A stretch of 64,000 nt of DNA from Dugong dugon. Lineage: Eukaryota; Chordata; Mammalia; Sirenia; Dugongidae. The notes below the pieces were generated by a model. The model saw only the letters and a list, made by a program, of their open reading frames with translations. It ran no database searches and had not been told where the DNA came from. The position numbers and the translations under genes are program-made. Numbering within the stretch: position 1 is the first letter of the stretch; every line of letters begins with the position of its first letter. The stretch covers positions 78,476,919 to 78,540,918 of the forward strand of contig CM057464.1 of NCBI GenBank assembly GCA_030035585.1, written 5' to 3'. Below are positions 1 through 11,099 of the stretch, piece by piece.

Positions 1-2666
1 AATTATGTATTTATAAGTGAATAACCTAAATAAGATAGCATTTAATATCTAAATGATCCACAGAGAGTAAAATATTAACCAAAATATACCAGTATATTAA
101 GTATTGTTTTCTTAAGATATCACCCAATAGTTAGGCAATATGTTGATTCAATGCCCTTTCACGTAGAAAAATCTAAAACAAATCAAAATTTCTCAAAAAA
201 CAAACCTATAATCCAAAAATCCAATCTTTTGCAAAATAAGAAGAGACTTAAGGAAGAAAACTAACCATTAATGAGCATTCATTATCTGCCAGAGACCATG
301 CTAGTTTCTTTACATATGATAAAACCGAAAACCAAACCCGTTACTGTAGAGTTGATTTCTCAATAGACTCTACCCAGAGTTTAATCAACAGTTTAAAACT
401 TAATAACAAAGCTTCAGTCTAGAACATTGGTCATGTTCCAAGACCCAATGACAAAAGAGTAACTGTGTCTTGGTCTTTTTTTCTGTTGTATTTCTAATGT
501 CTACCACAGTGTCAGTTTTACAGTGAATGCTTGATAATTTTCTGTCTTGAATAAATGCATACATTGTCTGTTTTTCCTGAGATTTTTATTTTCCACCAAC
601 AGCATTAGAGTGGGAGAAAGATCATTGCATCTACTGAGTGTTACATTTTAAGAGAAGAGAGAAGTCTAAGTGGATGCCTGTCTGGTTACAGAGGCCAAGA
701 ATCCTACAACCAGAAGCTCTGTGGAGAGAGCTCCATATTACAGGTTCTGCTTATCAAATTTCAGAAGACATTTGATTTTGTCAGGCTCTGTGACAACCTC
801 AATTAATCAAGCTCACAAAAGACTAACCTATAAAACACATTGCTAATGTATTAATTCAAGTGAAATAGAACTGCCAAAGGTCAAGAATATTACTGTCAGC
901 TGGACAGTACATCCTGACTACTGTAATAAAGTCTTTATGGGAAGCAGGTAGAATCAGAATATCATTTAGTGAGCAAGGGCAATTAGAAAGATGGTCATAA
1001 TAGTGTTATCAGGTTGTGATGGTCTAAGGCAGTCACAGAAATATAGGTCTCTACTTTGACAGTCTTGAAGTCACTCTGATGTATTCTTGCTCTTTTATTT
1101 TCTCTTTCTGGACCCCATGCAGAACTTCTACATTCTCTTAACATATTCTTTGTCTTTCAAAATACTAAAATAACATGGATGAGATTACAGCTTTTTTGTA
1201 CACCAATTGTATTTCACTAATGCCTTCTGGAGTTTATGCCCTAAGTTCCTTGACTGAATATCAGTAATGCCTTTCTCATTCTGATTTTATTGAGGGATAT
1301 ACTTTTTCCCATGGCTATGAACAGTGTCTTAGAGTGGTTATTGGTTGTTGTTTGGGCAGATAGCAGATTTAAGCTGTTACATGTTTAACTCCAATTATCT
1401 TAAATTATCATGAAATTATTAGATACAATTTACATAACCTAGTGTGTGTATGCATGAGTGTATGTGGCACATGTTTCTGATTTTTCCTAAAGCAAAATTG
1501 GTTAGAAACATACAAGGATATAAATGGGGACAATTGAGCAGAATATTTCACGTGTTGAGCCATATTTTTCAATAAACATAATCAGCACATCTATACTTGG
1601 TACACATAGTTAAGAAATGAGATGTATATCACAATTTTTAAATACTTTTACTAACCACTTTGACAGTATGCATACTCAGCAATTTTTTATACAATGAATA
1701 ACTAAGAAATTACCACAGCTATTTATTTTGATGTTCAAACTTTTTACTTACTGACATTAACTCTTAAAAATGGCAGACTCTGATAAGTAATGTGCTACTT
1801 TTGCCGCCTTTTAAGATTATCTTTAAGTAGAAATATTGGGACTGTTGACAAGGCACACCCCTCTTTCTTCAACTGAAGCCAAAATATTAACAAATTTTGG
1901 GATAGGATAAAATATTTATATTATCAACCGCATTTTAAATATAAATTTCTAGTTGGCAATAATTATTTTTTCTGAAAGATTAAATATGCTTATGCTTAGA
2001 AACTCTGATTAAAATATGATTATTCTAGCAGCCTAGCTAGGTAGGTTACATTTTCCTCTCATTTACTCTTCTCTGGAAAAAAACTACTGAAGCTGTCTTT
2101 CGTAGGTTGTAATTTCACCCAGATTATTTGCATAGAGGGCTGTCACATAAGTTTGTGTAGGTTATGTCCTCTATGAGAATACTCCTGTTAAGGATGGTAT
2201 GGTTTTGAAATCTGTCTTGTGTCCTGCTCATCAAGCCATGCACCTTGACTGGGGACTCTGCCAGTCCAGAGGAAGGAGGATTATAGTTTCAAAGGTGCTC
2301 TAAGGGCTGGTAGAAGCCCTATTACATCGTATCTATATATCCAAGGTCTACATTTCTAGTTATATTTGCTTCGCTTACTTCAACGTACTTTCCTTTAATA
2401 TGTCTATCCCATCTAAATCAAATTACTGAATGAGTGTACACATAATTAGCAGGGATGTGTAGTAATGCATATTCCAGGTAGAAGTGTGTATTACAATAAC
2501 CTTCTTTAGAAAATGATCCGGCAGTTCCTATTAAAATTTAAAACATGCATTCCATTTGACCTAATAATCCCAGTTTTAGAAATACATCCTTCAGAATTAA
2601 GAGTATCGGTATATTAGAATACATGTGCAAAGAAGTTTACTGGAGACATGATTTGTTATCAAAAAA
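1..2666. other. AT-rich non-coding sequence, no recognised gene
   Basis: No open reading frame of note and no repeat that I can name with confidence. A short stretch near 265-330 has a vague MIR-like look, but too little to call. Likely intergenic or deep intronic DNA. Confidence 0.6.
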
Positions 2667-2677
2667 AATAATAACCT

Positions 2678-3337
2678 TGTAAAGAAAATGTTTTACATTC
2701 TGCCTTGGTGAGTAGTGTCTGGGGTCTTAAAAGCCTGTAAGCAGCCATCTAAGATACTCCACTGGTCTCACCCCTTCAGGAGCAAGAGAGAATGAAGAAA
2801 ACAAGATACAAGGGAAAGATTAGTCCAAAGGACTAATGGACCACAACTACCACGGCCTCCACCAGACTGAGTCCAGTACAACTAGATGATGCCTGGCTAC
2901 CACCACTGACTGCTCTGACAGGGATCACAATAGAGGGTCCTGGACAGAGCTGGAGAAAAGTGTAGAACAAAATTCTAACTCACAAAAATAGACCAGACTC
3001 ATTGGCCTGACAGAGACTAGAGAAACCCTGAGAGTATGGCACCCGGACACCCTTTTAGCTCAGTAATGAAGTCACTCTCGAGGTTCACCCTTCAGCCAAA
3101 GATTAGACAGGCCCATAAAACAAAACAAGACTAAAGGGGCACAACAGTCCAGGGACAAAACTAGAAGGCAGGAGGGGACAGAAAAGCTTGTAATAGGGAA
3201 CCCAAGGTAGAGAAGGGAGAGTGTTGGTATGTCATGGGGTTGTTAACCAATGTCATAAAACTGTATGTGTACTAACTGCTTAATGAGAAACTAGTTTGTT
3301 CTATAAACCTTCATCTAAAATACAATAAATAAAATAA
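2678..3337 (+). mobile_element. L1 3' end (5'-truncated LINE-1), sense
   Basis: A 660-bp 5'-truncated copy of the L1 3' UTR, which recurs at 42.4, 49.3, 51 and 55 kb. It contains the 'ggtgagtag' then 'ggggtcttaaaag' order and ends in an A-rich tail with ATAAA repeats. An exact 11-bp direct repeat, AATAATAACCT, lies at 2667-2677 and 3338-3348 and is read as the target-site duplication. This copy is collinear, unlike the one at 49.3 kb. No coding sequence remains. Confidence 0.85.
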
Positions 3338-3348
3338 AATAATAACCT

Positions 3349-3737
3349 GAACATAATCCAACACACCAAAACTATGGAATAACATGGAACTATTTTAAAA
3401 ACATAAACTACATCTATAAATATTGTCTTAGTGAAATGGGCCAAATATAAGTTGCTGTGTATTAAACATATTATGATACCATTTTGTAAAAAAAGTGGAA
3501 GAGTGTAAATAAATATAATTGAGTATATATAAATGCATACATATAAATACACATGCTTTATGAGTAGAGAGAAAAGTAAAAGATGATATACATCAAGTTG
3601 ATAATATAATTATTCCAAAGAGTAGGTTGGGGGCAAGTGAGGAAGAAACTATTAACCATCCTTATATTATCTCTATAATCAGTTTGCTGCAGTAAGGTGT
3701 TATTGCTTTTTTAAACCAAACATAGTAAAACAAAACT
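3349..3737. other. AT-rich spacer
   Basis: Non-coding. An 83-codon antisense frame starting here has no recognisable content and partly overlaps the L1 tail. The right end contains an AAC-repeat run that belongs to the tail of the neighbouring antisense SINE. Confidence 0.5.
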
Positions 3738-3958
3738 AACAACAACAACAACAAAACCAGTTGCCATCAAGTTAACTCTGATTCATGGCCATACCACGTG
3801 TGTCAGAGTAGAATTGTGCTCCACAAGGATTTCAATTGTTGATTTTTTGGAAGTAGATCCCCAGGACTTTCTTCTAAGGGCTCCTCTGAGTGGACTTGAA
3901 CTTCCAGCCTTTTAGTTAGCACTGAACATGTTAAGAGTTTGCATCACTCAGGGACTCC
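3738..3958 (-). mobile_element. AfroSINE (tRNA/RTE-type SINE), antisense
   Basis: Antisense copy of the afrotherian SINE. The plus strand reads the complement of its RTE-type tail ('gttgccatcaagttaactctg...') and then the tRNA-like head ending 'cactcagggactcc'. The (AAC)n run at the left is the complement of the GTT-rich tail. Divergent, so probably an older subfamily. Confidence 0.8.
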
Positions 3959-4666
3959 AAAAAGAGTAAAGGACTAATTATTCAGCTGTTGTGTTCTGGT
4001 GTTCATTTTCAATTCCATTCACATATTCTAGGACTTAGTCTTCTTTAGACCTACTTTTACGCCAGCTGAAAACCATTGCTAACCCTCCATATTGATTATC
4101 CTGAAGCCACTCCCAATGTATACATAGTTCTATAACTTTTTGTTGTTTTATTGTTTTGGAGGTGAAGATTGTTTCTCTGATTATACAACATTATTTTTTT
4201 CATATTCTATTCATATTCTCATTAAGATATACTTATTAGGGGAGAAAGCAGAAGAGAACACTCTGGGTGTTTGACCAGGAATCAACAAGGCAAATACAAT
4301 GTTGCTTTTGATTAAGCGGCTCACTTTTACAGCAAAAGAGTTGTGACAATAGGTGCATATCCATGGGAGTCCACTTGTTTTACTATATACTTTTCACCTC
4401 GAAGCAGTCTATGTAATAGAACAGTGAATGTTCTGTTAAAGGCTCAGCTAAAGTGACAGCTTAGCTTGGCAAGCTTGGCAAAATTGAGCCCTGTCCTCCG
4501 TGGGTATATACTCTGAACCTACTGCTGATATTTAATGCTGTGTACCAATAGCTAGAAATCATGCGTCCGGAAACAAGAGGCAGAAGTGGGTCTGAGAGCC
4601 CACACCATCACTTCCTATGACCCAACTTGCTGAATTTATCCTTTTATCCCTGCAACCTTATATTCT
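3959..4666. other. Unassigned non-coding sequence
   Basis: No recognised repeat and no convincing reading frame on either strand. Confidence 0.5.
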
Positions 4667-4671
4667 GCCTG

Positions 4672-5149
4672 TATCTTAGTCTAGGTTCTCTAGAGTAGCA
4701 AAACCAGTGAAGCATATACAGATGTACAGAGAGAAATTTACTTTAAGGAAATGACTCACACAATTGTGAGAAAATGGTTCATGCAGCTGCGGGGGCTGGC
4801 AAGCTCCAAATCTGTGGATCAGGCAAACGGTGAAAACCTCTGCTGGCTCACGGAGTTGAGGGGGTTGGCAAATCCAAAATCTGCAGGTCAGGCGGCAGGC
4901 CAGAGACTTCTGTAGACTTGTGTACTAAGAACCAGAGGTCAGGCAACAAGAAGAGCACAGGGTCGGGAAACAGAGCGAGCTTTGCCAGAACATCCATTTA
5001 TATGCTCCAGTCACACCCCCAAGGAAACCCCGCTTTCAACCGAATGGCTGCTCACATCAGATCACAAAATGAAAGGTGATTCCGTAGTGTCTGCCAAACC
5101 ACTGAGAATCATAGCCCAGCCAAGTTAACATATAACATTAACCGTCACA
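4672..5149 (-). mobile_element. Solo LTR, ERVL class, antisense
   Basis: About 480 bp. On the minus strand it starts TGTGACGG, has the 'caacttggctgggc' block near its start, and ends 'agactaaga' plus TA (expected CA). This layout is that of ERVL/MLT2-type LTRs. A 5-bp direct repeat GCCTG at 4667-4671 and 5150-5154 fits the 5-bp duplication of ERVL integrases. No internal retroviral sequence adjoins it, so it is a solo LTR left by LTR-LTR recombination. The subfamily is not certain. Confidence 0.7.
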
Positions 5150-5154
5150 GCCTG

Positions 5155-6344
5155 GGTCTGTCCTGGCTCTCAGACCCTGTATCAGCAGATAAAGAAAGTA
5201 TTAAATGCATTGGGTAATCAACTCTGATTACCATGGAGACTTATGGTTGCCCCTAAAAACAGGGAAAAGAAGGAATGTGTACAGCATCCAGAGGCTTCAC
5301 CTAAAGTTCACCCTATCTTCTATGACCAGAGATAAAGGTGAGAGAGATGTTAAAGAAATCATGGCTCAATACGGGTGAGTCAACTGAGAGTTCAAATCGT
5401 TTAAGGATGAAGGTCTGGGTCATCACACCAGACCAATAACCCTTATCAGCTCTAATGCTAAGTGAGGGTAAGAGAGAAATCTACAATCAGTTTCAGAAGA
5501 GGCAGATGAAAAAAAGCAGTTAACATAGACCTTTGTCTCAGCTCTGCTTTGGGACTAACCAAGGCTAATACAGCATCCACAACAATCTAGAGAGCCTTTT
5601 GCTATATAAATATTAGATACATATGCATTTAAGTTTACCATTTAATTTCTTCTGTGTATACGCACAACCAGAAACAAGTCAGAAATTTAAAGTCCGTTTG
5701 GCACATTGCATCTTCAGTACAGGCAAAACCAATAGTTTGACTTCAAGTTGATCCTTCCCAGTAAATACGCTTTTTCCTGATTCTTCTGTTTCTATGAATG
5801 GTCTTCGTATTATCCCACTAATTTATGTTTTTTTTTTTTTTTTAATGAGTTGCTGGTGAAGATTGGTTGCCTTTTCTATTATAAAATGTTTTTCATCTAT
5901 TTCATTTCTTTTTATTACCACTTCTGGTAAACAGAATAATGGCCACCCAAAGATGCCCACATCCTAATATCGGAAACTTTTTAATTTACAAATATCTACA
6001 GTATTTCTATTAATCACTTATTTTTATCTTATTGTATAGCTTTGTAGCTATATTTATCTTTAGAAAGATGTCTATAAGATATAAGTTTTCTTTTAATGAT
6101 TATTATTTTGGAGTCAACAGTTTGGGTTGATTGAAGGAACATTTTTTATACTTATATTTATTGCTTGAAATGTTACAAAGTACGTTTATAATTTTATATA
6201 TTCAACTAAAGTATTGTTCTTTTAAAAAGTTAGAAAGTAAGATTTATATTGCTTAAAGCAAATAATATTTGCAAGTTATATTGTCCACTGAGAACACTGC
6301 ATGTTAACCGAGTAAAAGGGTTTGTGATGCAATGGCAGCATGTT
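5155..6344. other. AT-rich non-coding sequence
   Basis: Includes a poly-T run near 5828-5843 and a short patch near 5935-5990 ('cccaaagatgcccacatcct') that resembles the start of an MLT1-type LTR, too short to annotate separately. No gene. Confidence 0.45.
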
Positions 6345-6510
6345 GCAATGAAAAAGGCACTGAACTAAGATACAGGGGAACTTATTCCAGATTTGTGACT
6401 GAGTGCTCTTGAAACACTGGTTACCTTCATTAAGCTTTTGTTTTCTTAACTGGAAAATAAAGGATTAAACAATTTCTTGGTTCTTGCATTTATAAAATTC
6501 TATGACTAAT
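6345..6510 (+). repeat. Possible MIR/THER-type SINE fragment
   Basis: The order 'ggcactgaactaagatacagggg', 'ttgtgactgagtg', then a run resembling 'cttaactggaaaataaaggatt' follows the layout of MIR3/THER-type ancient SINEs. Highly diverged; recognised only by layout. Confidence 0.35.
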
Positions 6511-6840
6511 GATTAGAATTAATTGTATAGTCAAATGATGTCTATACATACACATATCTTCTACATATAACTTCTATACATATCTGATAAGAGTAACTTT
6601 AAGTGAGTGATACATGATTTTTTTTGCCTCATACACAAAATATTAGAAGAATAATTAACCACATTTCTCTGTGAGTTGGTCTCATACCTGATCACTAGGC
6701 TCTTTTAATAATACCAGTTTCAATTAGTATTTAATCAAGTAGTCCAGGAAAAATAAAATAGATCAATTTCCTAATATTGCTTTACCAAACTCATTTAGAA
6801 TTTTATAGACACTGTCCTTAATTTTTTTTTCTTTTTTTGT
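6511..6840. other. AT-rich spacer
   Basis: Nothing recognisable. A T-rich run precedes the SINE. Confidence 0.5.
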
Positions 6841-6850
6841 CCTTAATCTG

Positions 6851-7013
6851 GAGCTCTGGTGGCACAGTGGTTAAGAACTTGGCTGCTAACCAAAAGGAGC
6901 AGTTCAAATCCACCAGCCGCTCCTTGGAAACCCAATGGGGCAGTTCTACTCTGTCCTGTAGGGTCGCTATCAGTTGGAATCAACTAGATTGCAATGAGTT
7001 TTTGGTTTCAAGC
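6851..7013 (+). mobile_element. AfroSINE, sense, with 10-bp TSD
   Basis: Near full-length copy. The tRNA-like head ('ggtggcacagtggttaag', B-box-like 'agttcaaatccacc') is followed by 'ctactctgtcctgtagggt' and the RTE-like tail. Exact 10-bp flanking repeat CCTTAATCTG at 6841-6850 and 7014-7023 marks the insertion. The reading frame across it is incidental. Confidence 0.92.
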
Positions 7014-7058
7014 CCTTAATCTGCAAAAAAATAACAACATATAAAATTTATATGTTAC

Positions 7059-7895
7059 TGTCTTAGTTATCTAGTGCTGCTATAACAGAAGTACCCTAAG
7101 TGGATGGTTTTAACAAACAGAAATTTATTCTCTCACTGTTTAGGAGGCTAGAAGTCCTAATTCAGGGTGCCAACTCTAGAAGAAGGCTTTCTCTCTGTCT
7201 GTTGGCTCTGGGGAATGTCCTTGTCTCCTTTCAACATCTGTGGGCCTAGCATTCCTTGGAGATCTCCATGCATCTTGGTAACAATCTTCCTCTGGGTCTA
7301 GGAGGTTCTCAATGCAGGGATCCTGGGTCCAAAGGATGCACTCTGCTCTTGACTCTTCTTTTTTGGTAGTAGTGAGGTCCTCTCCTCTCTGCCCACTTCT
7401 TTCTCCTTTTATCTCTTATAAGATAAAAAGATATCTTTGTAAGAAAAAAGCAAGGGCTTGACTTAAGTAAAGCAGTGACTTGAGTCATGCCCTTTAGTAA
7501 GAATGTGACTCAAGATATACCCACATTAGTCCTGCCTTGGAAACCCTGGTGGTGTAGTGGTTGAGTTCAGCTGCTAACCAAAAGGTCAACAGTTCAAATC
7601 TACTAGTTGCTCCTTGGAAACCCTATGGGGTAGTTCTACTCTGTCCTATAGGGTCGCTGTGAGTTGGAATCAACTTGACGGCAACAGGTTTGGTTTTTTT
7701 TGGTTTTAATCCTGCTTCATTAACGTATAGAGGTTTAGGAATTACAACACATAAAATGGAGGGTAATTACACAATACATCAAAATAAAGGACAATTACAT
7801 CAGATCACAAAATGAAGGAGAATTATACAATACTGCGAATCATGGCCTACCCAAGTTGACACATATTTTCGGGGGACTCAATTCAATTCATGAAA
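7059..7895 (-). mobile_element. ERVL/MaLR-class LTR, antisense, interrupted by a SINE
   Basis: The plus strand begins TGTCTTAGTTATC, complement of an LTR 3' terminus, and ends near 'caattcaattcat', complement of the LTR 5' terminus. Same family as the copies at 11.1, 18.9 and 24.5 kb, which share 'gctgctataacag', 'ctaggaggctagaagtcc' and 'cctgggtccaaaggatgcac'. A sense AfroSINE (7536-7705) splits it. No internal retroviral sequence adjoins it. Confidence 0.75.
7536..7705 (+). mobile_element. AfroSINE nested in an LTR
   Basis: Full-length-like SINE ending in a T/G-rich tail. Flanked by TTAGTCCTGC (7526-7535) and TTAATCCTGC (7706-7715), a 10-bp TSD with one mismatch inside the LTR, so the SINE is the younger insertion. 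Confidence 0.9.
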
Positions 7896-7896
7896 A

Positions 7897-8092
7897 GTAC
7901 TTAATATGCCAGCACATTTTTAAGTACTATGCATATATTAACTCATTTAATCTTTACAATATTATCATTTCTTTCTATAAATGGATAAATTGCCCAAGAT
8001 CACATAGTTATTAAGTGGTGGAGTACAAATTAAATCCAGCCAGTCAGACTCCTGAATCTTTGCTCTTACCCACTATACTGAACTCCTGTAAG
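7897..8092 (+). repeat. MIR (ancient mammalian SINE)
   Basis: Shows the MIR layout in order: 'taagtactatgcatatatta', 'actcatttaatctttacaat', 'ggataaattgcccaagatc', 'acatagttattaagtgg', and an ending at 'tgctcttacccactatac'. Old and diverged, but collinear over about 195 bp. Confidence 0.8.
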
Positions 8093-8441
8093 AAGATAAT
8101 AGTTGATTCAGGTAAACCAGTATTGAACATTCACTGTCTCAGACACTCTGCCAAATTCAACAATGAGTAATCACCAATTCCTACCTCAATTAAATTGAAG
8201 CACTTTGTTTATTTTCTCTATGGAAGCTTTTCCCCCTCCCTATAATAATAATCAACCTTTAAATTGTTACTATTTTATTCTATACTAAGTTACTCTCACC
8301 TCACCAATTTTTATGACTTCTTAAAACATACTTTCAACTCAAATCAACATAATTTGATTTACCCCCCTTGCACACAACTTTTTCTATTTTTCTCCCACAC
8401 TTTCTTTTTTTCTCTGTGTGTTTAAAATCAGAAGATTTAAT
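8093..8441. other. AT-rich spacer
   Basis: Nothing recognisable. Confidence 0.5.
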
Positions 8442-8948
8442 ATTCTTTTTTATTTTTGTTTTTATTGTTGTACTTTAAGTGAAAGCTTACAATTCAAGTT
8501 AATCTGTCATACAAAAATTTATACACACATTGTTATGTGACCCTAGTTGCTCTCCCTATACTTCGAAAGCACACTCCTCCTTTCCACCCCTGATTTCCTG
8601 TGTCCATTCAACCAGCTCCTGACCCTCTCTGCCTTCTCATCTCACCTCTGGACAGGAACTGCCCATTTAGTCTCATGAATCTACTTGAGCTAAGAAGCAC
8701 ACTCTTCACAAGTATCATTTCATATCCCATAGTCCAGTCTAATCTTCGTCTGTCTGAAGAGCTGGCGTTGGGAATGGTTTTAGTTCTGGGTTGACAGAGA
8801 GTCCGGGAGCCATGCTTTCTGGGGTTCCTCCAGTTTCGGTCAGACCATTAAGTCTGGTCTTTTTACTAGAATTTGAGTTCTGCTCCCTACTTTTCTCCTG
8901 CTCCATCAAGGGCTCTCTGTAGTGTTCCCTCTCAGGGTGGTCATTGGT
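8442..8948 (-). mobile_element. L1 3' end, antisense, 5'-truncated
   Basis: A T-rich left end (complement of the poly-A tail) is followed by 'aaatttatacacacattgtt' and 'tgctctccctatac'. The rest is collinear with the antisense L1 at 50,976-51,450 ('ctgtccattcaaccagctcc', 'accattaagtctggtctt'). It stops near 'gggtggtcattgg'. I did not find a clean TSD. Open frames on both strands here are incidental. Confidence 0.8.
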
Positions 8949-9618
8949 TCCCACACTATTTCTATTGCCACATTGGAAAGCCCTTCATTGTTTCCATACC
9001 TGTCACTTCCACTAAATTTGAGGAAAACCCAGTACCCAACATATATACCTGCATCCTCTCACTAGAAGTGTGTTAGAAATTTGTATAGAAACAAGAGTTA
9101 AAATGGTTTCCCTGGGCCAAAAGCCAAGTAGAAATTAATCACAAGGCTATTTACAAGAAATAACAACTTTACACAGAATCAAAACTTAAAGAAGTTCTTT
9201 TTTTTGTGGGCATGAGTTAGCAATACTTATCAGCATGTTAGCATGAGTTAACAACACATATCAGCATGAATTAGCAACACTCATCCTATCAAAATAAGCC
9301 AGTTCAGTATTCAGTGACCAACTTTCCCGAGAAGGAAAAATTAAATATGATTAACAAATCAAAGCAAAGGGCAAAATACTTACTCATCTAAGCTTTAAAA
9401 GGCATTGTAACTGTGTAAAGTTGAGCCCCTCACCTTTTTTAATTTGGATGCTCCCAGTTCTCAGCCTCTCTCTCAATAGACCCTGTTAACTCTAATTGGT
9501 GAATTGGTAAGATTTTTTTTTCAGATGGAATCAGTTGTATAGACAGTGCTTTTTAATTGCCCGTATGACTTATGAAAGTATCTTCCAAATTTGTTCAGGC
9601 ACAATTTCATGTGCTTGT
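8949..9618. other. Unassigned sequence between L1 and foldback element
   Basis: No repeat family recognised apart from the local 23-bp tandem motif annotated separately. No gene. Confidence 0.45.
9210..9286. repeat. Three copies of a ~23-bp tandem motif
   Basis: Units of about 23 bp start 'gcatgagttagcaata' (9210), 'gcatgagttaacaaca' (9241) and 'gcatgaattagcaaca' (9264). An 8-bp partial unit 'gcatgtta' lies between the first and second. Each unit ends in a form of 'ttatca/atatca/tcatcc'. Confidence 0.75.
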
Positions 9619-9626
9619 GTTTGAAA

Positions 9627-10300
9627 CAGGGCTCTGAACTGGTTCTAACCAGGACTTGCAACCAGTTCTTCCTGGTTCAGTCATGACCAGGGAAGCAACA
9701 CAGTAATAGACCAGAATTTTTAGAATTTTGGTGAACTGGAAAGCTAACTGGAATGGGACAAATTACTGGTCAAAGGCCCGCTAGAAACTTAATCTCCCCT
9801 TTCAAAACCAAGGTCAGTGTATGTGTTGCATAGCAACCAAATCTGTTGCCCGTTGGATTTTGTACAGTCAGAAGCTGTGCTGCCCTGCTGAAAGATGGTG
9901 CACAACAAAGCTGCTTTCATGGTCCTGCCAATAATTCAGTTTCAGGCATCAGACTCCTGAAAGAGCTTGCTATGCGTCTTCCAAGGTTCCCATTCCAAGA
10001 CTTCAACCCTTAATTTTCCCTTTCTGGTTACCATTCCAGATCACTCAAATTGTAAAAATTCGAGTTTGTTCCAGTTTCACTTGGTCAGTCATGACTGAAC
10101 CAGTTCAAAGCTCTTGTTTGAACAAAGATTTGGTTGCTATGTTTTCTAAGAGAGAGATTATGTTCCTAGCAGGGTGTTGACCCATAATTTGTCCCATTCT
10201 GGTTACTGTTCCAGTTCACCCAACTTCAAAAAATTTGGGTCTGTTCTGGTGTCACTTTCTCTGCCATGACTGAACCCAAAAGAACTGATTTGAAGCCCTG
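9627..10300. mobile_element. Foldback / hAT-like DNA element with long inverted arms
   Basis: The left end starts CAGGGCT and the right end finishes AGCCCTG. The arms (about 9627-9845 and 10127-10300) are inverted copies: shared marks include 'ggttcagtcatg', 'gaactgga', 'gaatgggacaaatta' and, deep inside, 'catagcaaccaaatct'. A third partial copy lies at about 10005-10125 in the same orientation as the right arm. GTTTGAAA flanks both ends (9619-9626 and 10301-10308), an exact 8-bp direct repeat. CAG...CTG termini plus an 8-bp TSD would fit a non-autonomous hAT element. However, the third copy also carries GTTTGAAC at the matching place, so these 8 bp may instead belong to the repeat unit. No transposase frame. 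Confidence 0.65.
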
Positions 10301-10454
10301 GTTTGAAAGTGTGTTTGTGTTGTGTGTGAGTGTACGGAAGTGAAAGAAAGATCTGATGGTCAGAAATATTGTAAATTCTTCAAGGGTAGGAATATTTCTT
10401 AAAACTATTTTATTGCAGTCCATAGCACCTACCAGAATTGACTACCAGTATTAA

Positions 10455-10750
10455 CTTCAGCCATTCATTTAACAAATATTTATGAAGTGTCTCCTATTCT
10501 TATTGCCATCAAGTTGATTCCAACTCATAGTGACCCTATAGGACAGATTAGAACTGCCCCCTACGGTTTCCAAGGCTGTAAATCTTTATGGAATCATACT
10601 ATTATATCTTTCTCCCATGGAGCGGCTGGTGGGTTCAAATAGCCAACCCATCTGTTGGCATATGAGGGCTTAACCATCTTGCCACCAGAGCTCCTTATGA
10701 AGTGCTTACTAAGAACTAAATATTCTGTAAATTTCATATTACAAAACCAA
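10455..10750 (+). repeat. Probable MIR/L2-type fragment split by a SINE
   Basis: The left piece 'ccattcatttaacaaatatt' plus 'tatgaagtg' and the right piece 'aagtgcttactaagaacta' join, across the SINE, into the familiar 'cattcatttaacaaatatt...gagcacctactatgtgcc' layout of ancient repeats. Short and diverged. Confidence 0.45.
10490..10694 (-). mobile_element. AfroSINE, antisense, with 10-bp TSD
   Basis: The plus strand reads the complement of the tail ('gccatcaagttgattccaac', 'catagtgaccctatagga') through the tRNA-like head ('taaccatcttgccaccagag'). Exact flanking repeat TTATGAAGTG at 10480-10489 and 10695-10704. Confidence 0.92.
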
Positions 10751-11099
10751 ATTTGATCACTATTCAGAACTTTGAATTCTTTAAAATAAAGATCTCAAGT
10801 ATACATATAAAGCTATAAAATTCATTTTTAAGGGCTTGAGGTTTTTGTGCTGAACTATCAGCTTAACCATAAAATGCTGACTAAATAATTAAGCATTTAA
10901 TAACAAATTAAAATCTGTGCCTCCTATTTTATTATATGCTATTGTTGTATTTATAGCTTTTTGTTAGTTGATGTCTACACACCAGTAAGCTTTTTACCAA
11001 AAGTCCTTACTAGTCTGGTCAGCAAGTGAAATATCAATATGCCTTTGTGAAATTCATTCATAAATCTGCTTTCCAGTACTATCTTTGCCATTTACCAGC
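10751..11099. other. AT-rich spacer
   Basis: Nothing recognisable. Confidence 0.5.

Noticed and set aside
6851-7013. Possible tRNA gene (A/B-box-like promoter elements)
   Set aside because: The boxes belong to the tRNA-derived head of the SINE. The body continues into an RTE tail and no complete tRNA cloverleaf is formed. The same applies to all other SINE copies.
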